From the NCBI GenBank assembly GCA_013140415.1, contig JABFSW010000074.1:1-10455 (forward strand): a stretch of 10,455 nt of DNA, written 5' to 3'. The notes beneath the pieces are model-generated. The model saw only the letters and a list, made by a program, of their open reading frames with translations. It had not been told where the DNA came from and searched no databases. Shown in pieces: positions 6,346 through 10,455 of the stretch (position 1 is its first letter; the number at the start of each line of letters is the position of its first letter). The DNA is from Nitrosarchaeum sp. Its GTDB lineage: Archaea > Thermoproteota > Nitrososphaeria > Nitrososphaerales > Nitrosopumilaceae. A program made the translations under genes and the position numbers.

Positions 6346-7466
6346 TGCAAGAAAATGATGTAAAATTTCTGGAAGATTCGTTTAAGAAATATTATTTTGA
6401 GCATTTTGATCTTATTCGTGTACCAAACAGAACTTCTGAGCGAGAATTTGGATTCCAGAAATTCAATTCTGGTATGACAAGACACATTTCAATTAAAGAT
6501 GACAAAGAATTACATCTTTTACTAATGCAAAACATTCCATCTGATGTTTATTGCTCTAATGCATGTTACGCTTTCCCAAATTTACCTATGAATGAAAAAG
6601 ATTGGAAAGAAGCAGATCTAATTTTTGATATTGATGCCAAAGATCTAAATCTAGAATGTAGAAAAAATCACACGATTTCTAAATGTAATGAATGCAATGA
6701 AATATCTACTAACAGTAATAATTGTAGTAAGTGTAATTCTATAAAATTAGAAAAAAAATCACTTCCATGTAAAAATTGTATTGATGCATCCAAGAATGAA
6801 GTATCAAAACTATCAAAAATTCTAACTGAAGATTTGGATGTTCAACAAAATAACATTCATATCTATTTTTCTGGAAATGAAGGGTTTCATGTGTATGTGT
6901 ATGATTCACAATTTCAACAACTAGGTTCAAGGGAAAGATCAGAGTTAACGGATTACATTATGTTTAATGGAGCAATCCCGGAAACTTTCGGCATGAAAAA
7001 ATTCAAACCTAACCGTTCATCATTTCCAGATTTTGAAGAAAAAGGATGGAGAGGAAGATTTTCACAAGAAGTATATGGTTTAAAATCAAAACGCTCAAAA
7101 ATAATCTCAGAACTAATCACTAATGGATATTCTTCTTTTCAAAAAACTCTAGAAGGTATCTCTGATAAGATTGGAGCTAAAATTGATCCTAATGTAACAA
7201 TGGATATTCATAGAATATTCAGGCTTCCAGGATCACTAAATAGTAAAAGTGGTCTGACAAAAATTCTCTGTAATGATCTTCCAAAGTTTGATCCATATAC
7301 AGAAGCCTCATTTCTTGATGAAAGTTCAGTAGAAGTAATGGCTAACTGTCCTATTGAATTTAAGCTAAAAAACAGAAAATTTGGTCCATACTTTAATGAA
7401 AAAGCGTCTATTCCAACATATGTTGCAGTATACATGATTTGCAAAAAATTAGCAACAATCTCTTAA
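6345..7466 (+). CDS. priS: DNA primase small catalytic subunit (PriS)
   Basis: Catalytic subunit that polymerises the primer; works as a heterodimer with PriL. The 373-residue protein has the family motifs in order: SEREFGF (about 31-37), the catalytic D95-I-D97, SGNEGFH (176-182) for nucleotide binding, and D287-I-H-R followed by RLPGSLNSKSGL (293-304). D95, D97 and D287 are the expected metal-binding triad. The zinc region is unusually long: C105-x3-H109 and C142-x2-C145 form the normal motif, but C114-x2-C117-x9-C127-x2-C130 lies between them and could form a second zinc site. The ATG overlaps the priL stop in TAATG and is preceded by a purine-rich stretch. Confidence 0.96.
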   Translation: MQENDVKFLEDSFKKYYFEHFDLIRVPNRTSEREFGFQKFNSGMTRHISIKDDKELHLLLMQNIPSDVYCSNACYAFPNLPMNEKDWKEADLIFDIDAKDLNLECRKNHTISKCNECNEISTNSNNCSKCNSIKLEKKSLPCKNCIDASKNEVSKLSKILTEDLDVQQNNIHIYFSGNEGFHVYVYDSQFQQLGSRERSELTDYIMFNGAIPETFGMKKFKPNRSSFPDFEEKGWRGRFSQEVYGLKSKRSKIISELITNGYSSFQKTLEGISDKIGAKIDPNVTMDIHRIFRLPGSLNSKSGLTKILCNDLPKFDPYTEASFLDESSVEVMANCPIEFKLKNRKFGPYFNEKASIPTYVAVYMICKKLATIS

Positions 7467-7472
7467 TTTTTT
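7467..7472 (+). terminator. T-run terminator after priL-priS
   Basis: Six T residues follow the priS stop codon directly. No stem-loop is evident. This fits a short archaeal T-tract terminator and makes the downstream gene likely to be separately transcribed. Confidence 0.5.
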
Positions 7473-7556
7473 GAATCAAATCTGTCAACTAACAAATACT
7501 CAAAGTAAAATAATTTCAAAAACAATGCCAAATTCAGAATTTTTGCTGGTAAGACA

Positions 7557-7564
7557 TTAATTTA
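7557..7564 (+). promoter_or_regulatory. Possible TATA box of the UPF0182 gene
   Basis: TTAATTTA is the best TATA-like sequence in the 115-bp gap after priS. Its centre is about 22 nt from TTG 7582 and about 28 nt from TTG 7588, so a leaderless start would fit 7588 at least as well as 7582. The rest of the gap is AT-rich and shows no gene or clear inverted repeat. Confidence 0.35.
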
Positions 7565-7581
7565 CCGAGCCATAAGAAACG

Positions 7582-10440
7582 TTGATTTTGTATAGCGCCT
7601 CCACTGACAAGCAAGCTCCACCTCCTGATACAGGAAAATTTGCCAGATTAATCATAGTTGCCATAATCGCTGTTGCAATATTGGCAGTTGCTGGAAATCA
7701 GGCTGTAATTTTATCGATGAATTTTACCGAATTTGGGGAACAATTTAGCAAACCACTGTATTATTCTCTGGTCTCAACTATCATTCTTTCAGCAATTGCT
7801 CTGGTACGAATAAACATCATTGGAAGATCATCTATCTTTTGGTATGGGCTTCATACTGCTATTGGGTTTATTGGAAAAAGTACCCAACAACCAATCTCAA
7901 ATAGCATTCCAAGCTTTAAGGATTACAAGCTTAGCCCATTACAATTTATCATTTGGCAAATTACAAAGATTTTGCTCTTTGGGGCATTCTTTGTAAATAT
8001 TATGTTTGGATTTGCAGCAGTATCTTTTATTGATGGAAATAATCTAGGTTTAGAAAATTTATCCAACATATTTTCTTTACCGTTTGTAACACCAACTGAT
8101 CCTAACTATGCAGTTGAACAAGTTGTTCCAATGATTCCAGCACTAGTAATTCTTTTACCTCCAGTTCTTGCAGCAATTGGACTTCGTCTAGTTTTGTATG
8201 TGGGCATTCATAAAATTATTAATGTCGTTACTTCTTATCTTCAAGATTCAAAAAGTGGAAAACCAAGATACCTCAATTATGTTTCAACTATAGAAACAAT
8301 AATTGGTGTAGGCGTACTGTGGTTAGGTTTTAATTTATTTTTTACTGATCAAATTGATTACAATACAAGGTATATCGTTGGTGGAACACTTGTAATTGGA
8401 TTTGCTCTTTTATCTTTTTCAATTGTGGACAGAATAAGAGCACGTGTCCTCACTCATATGTTTAAGAGAGATGTATACATTAGGATTCTAACAATTCTTG
8501 CAATTGCAGTTATTGTTGGCGGATTGGTAACTGTCAATAATAGTATTGCAGATGCAAAAAAAATTGAATACTTGGGACCTTACACTGCTCAGCAAATTGG
8601 TGTCAATCGTTATATCGGTCAACTAAATGATATCAAAGAAAACACTCATGAGGTACAATTACAATCTGTTTCCCCAAATAATATAAAAAATTATGTAAAT
8701 AAAAACAGCGATGTACTTGATGTAGTTAGAGTGTGGGATTGGGAGGCAGCATTTGCTAAATTAAAACCTGAAATTGGTTTGATTCCAAATGTAGATTTTG
8801 AAGATAATGATATTCTTCGTTTTAACAATACGTTATACTGGACTGCCTCAATGAAGCCTGTACTACCTTCGTCAGTTAGTCTTGAAAATAGATGGTATAA
8901 CGAACATCTTGTATATACTCACGTTCCAAATGGATTCCTCACACTTGAAGCTACAGATGGTCAAATTGTAGATAGCGGTGAATTCTTTAAACAACGAGAA
9001 ATCTATTATGGTGAAGGAGGCCTCTTTGAGCAAACTTGGTCAGCATATCCAAACTCTAGAGGATCTACTAGTGCAGAACTTGGAGGAGTATCTTATAATG
9101 GTCAAGGAGGACTAGATGTATCTCCGCCCCTTAGCTGGACTTTTGAGCCAAACTTTTTACTTTCATTTCCTGCAGAATCAGTCCATGTAATGCGATACAA
9201 AGATGTTCATGACAGAATGAAAACTTTGTATCCTTATTTTCTATACGATGTATTTGGTAAAGAATTAGATTCTATTCCAGTAACTGATGGAGAAAATTCT
9301 TATTGGTTGATTCCTCTAATAATTGGATTTGATACTCATGATGTACCATGGTCTTCTGGAAATCCATATCTTAGATTAGTAGGATTTGCTCTAGTTGATA
9401 GTTATGATGGTGATATTCAACTATTAAAAACAGGCGATGATTTCTTTACTGAAATGTTTGTTAGTCAATACTCTGATCAGTTCAAACCAATACCTGTTTG
9501 GCTTGAAGAACAAATACGATATCCAGTTGAATTGTTTAACTGGAAAACAGAAATGTATAATATTTACCATATAAGTGATGTTGAAACATTCATTCAGGCA
9601 AATGAATTCTATGAGATTCCTCAAGGTTTGGAAGCTTACTATGTGGAAGCAAAGCCACCAGGTTTTAATCAAACAGAGTTCATAGGTTTACTTTCTTTGG
9701 AACTACGAGGTTCTCAAGGAAGAAATCTTGCAGGATACATGATAGTTGAAAATGATCTTAAAAATCTAGGTGATATACAGTTCTATGAAGTTCCATTAAA
9801 CTCTACTACCAAATTGATTGGCCCTACTGCAGTTAGAGAAGCATTAGATAAAGATCCAGAATTTGCTGAATTAAAGACGCTTTTGAGAAATCCTAGAATT
9901 GGAGATAATATTCTATACAGAGTAGGCGAACATGATGTCTACTTTATTCCCGTATATACTGCAGGAGCTGGAGGAGTTGTTGCCCAACTTGGCACTATTG
10001 CAGCCGTAGGTGCAGCATTTACTGGAGAATATTATGTTGGTTTGGGAGATACTCAAGAAGAGGCATTTGAGGCATATCTGAAAAAGGTATCTGGTGTAGC
10101 TGGTTCCTCGACTTCAGTCGATGTTGACTATATTGAATTGGGAAGATCAGATAGGATAGATATTATAAAATCTTCATTTAAAGAAAATGGAATAGAAATT
10201 TTGGAACCAACATCAATACAAATTCCATTATCATTTAAAGAAGGTGAGATATTTTTCTTTACGGAAAATGATCGTGCTGACACAGAAGATTTCTTATCTA
10301 AATTCATAGATAATTTTGTAAAACCAAGAAGTGACAGAGTATTCATGTGGCAAGAAGACACTAATCTCAATATTGGAACAATAGTTGTAAAAGATAATAT
10401 TCCTGAAATGCACTATGTATCAATTACAGTAGGCAATTAA
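7582..10440 (+). CDS. UPF0182 (COG1615) family multi-pass membrane protein
   Basis: Function unknown in the family. The protein is 952 residues from TTG 7582. Seven hydrophobic segments are visible at about 22-44, 58-80, 122-150, 184-208, 237-254, 264-283 and 300-320, followed by a soluble domain of about 630 residues that is probably extracytoplasmic. Family features in that domain are VRVWDWEAAF (382-391), the W438-Y-N-E-H-L-V-Y-T-H segment matching the family's W-N-HLVYTHG, REIYYGEGG, and YFIPVY near 787 followed by a TQEEAFEAYL segment near 824-833. An in-frame stop at 7573-7575 and no ATG until residue 46, inside or after helix 1, force a non-ATG start; TTG 7588 is an alternative that removes two residues. 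It follows priS on the same strand but behind a T-run, so a separate unit is likely. Confidence 0.88.
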   Translation: MILYSASTDKQAPPPDTGKFARLIIVAIIAVAILAVAGNQAVILSMNFTEFGEQFSKPLYYSLVSTIILSAIALVRINIIGRSSIFWYGLHTAIGFIGKSTQQPISNSIPSFKDYKLSPLQFIIWQITKILLFGAFFVNIMFGFAAVSFIDGNNLGLENLSNIFSLPFVTPTDPNYAVEQVVPMIPALVILLPPVLAAIGLRLVLYVGIHKIINVVTSYLQDSKSGKPRYLNYVSTIETIIGVGVLWLGFNLFFTDQIDYNTRYIVGGTLVIGFALLSFSIVDRIRARVLTHMFKRDVYIRILTILAIAVIVGGLVTVNNSIADAKKIEYLGPYTAQQIGVNRYIGQLNDIKENTHEVQLQSVSPNNIKNYVNKNSDVLDVVRVWDWEAAFAKLKPEIGLIPNVDFEDNDILRFNNTLYWTASMKPVLPSSVSLENRWYNEHLVYTHVPNGFLTLEATDGQIVDSGEFFKQREIYYGEGGLFEQTWSAYPNSRGSTSAELGGVSYNGQGGLDVSPPLSWTFEPNFLLSFPAESVHVMRYKDVHDRMKTLYPYFLYDVFGKELDSIPVTDGENSYWLIPLIIGFDTHDVPWSSGNPYLRLVGFALVDSYDGDIQLLKTGDDFFTEMFVSQYSDQFKPIPVWLEEQIRYPVELFNWKTEMYNIYHISDVETFIQANEFYEIPQGLEAYYVEAKPPGFNQTEFIGLLSLELRGSQGRNLAGYMIVENDLKNLGDIQFYEVPLNSTTKLIGPTAVREALDKDPEFAELKTLLRNPRIGDNILYRVGEHDVYFIPVYTAGAGGVVAQLGTIAAVGAAFTGEYYVGLGDTQEEAFEAYLKKVSGVAGSSTSVDVDYIELGRSDRIDIIKSSFKENGIEILEPTSIQIPLSFKEGEIFFFTENDRADTEDFLSKFIDNFVKPRSDRVFMWQEDTNLNIGTIVVKDNIPEMHYVSITVGN

Positions 10441-10455
10441 TTGCTACTAGTCATT

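Noticed and set aside
7467..7581. Search for a small gene, tRNA or structured RNA between priS and the UPF0182 gene
   Set aside because: No cloverleaf, strong inverted repeat or credible ORF is visible. Only a T-run and a TATA-like element can be supported.
9424..9672. 82-codon minus-strand ORF
   Set aside because: It is antisense to the continuous UPF0182 coding region and has no recognisable features.

Overview
The window looks like part of a marine ammonia-oxidising archaeon (Nitrososphaerota/Thaumarchaeota, Nitrosopumilus-like). This rests on four things. The DNA is AT-rich. It carries archaeal-type two-subunit DNA primase genes (priL-priS). TATA boxes sit about 26 nt upstream of start codons, and one gene carries an archaeal GGTGA Shine-Dalgarno. 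There is also a large Ser/Thr-rich secreted repeat protein of the kind common in this group. The genus is inference; no rRNA is present to confirm it.

Layout, left to right. (1) Positions 3-2879, plus strand: the 3' part of a large surface/secreted protein gene, open at the left edge. It begins with 54- and 60-bp tandem repeats (18- and 20-residue units). A beta-rich region dense in N-glycosylation sequons follows, then a Gly/Ser linker, then a long beta-rich C-terminal region. (2) A 21-bp convergent gap made almost entirely of a T6A7 tract, which can terminate both neighbours. (3) Minus strand: nfo (endonuclease IV) followed 31 bp later by glyS (glycyl-tRNA synthetase), a probable two-gene unit. 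(4) A 90-bp divergent intergenic region with back-to-back TATA boxes placed for leaderless transcripts of nfo and priL. (5) Plus strand: priL and priS, overlapping by one base (TAATG), encoding the complete archaeal primase. (6) A 115-bp gap with a T6 terminator and a possible promoter. (7) Plus strand: a UPF0182/COG1615 seven-helix membrane protein that must start at a TTG codon, complete and ending at 10440.

The middle block (nfo, priL, priS, glyS) is an information-processing cluster. Primase makes primers for replication, endonuclease IV removes abasic sites and shares a control region with primase, and GlyRS serves translation. The flanking surface protein and UPF0182 protein are envelope genes with no obvious functional link to it. 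No RNA gene, mobile element, CRISPR array or clear novel multi-gene system was seen. The most notable observations are the recently expanded, length-varying surface-protein repeats, a second zinc-ribbon-like Cys4 motif nested inside the PriS zinc motif, and the non-ATG start of the UPF0182 gene.
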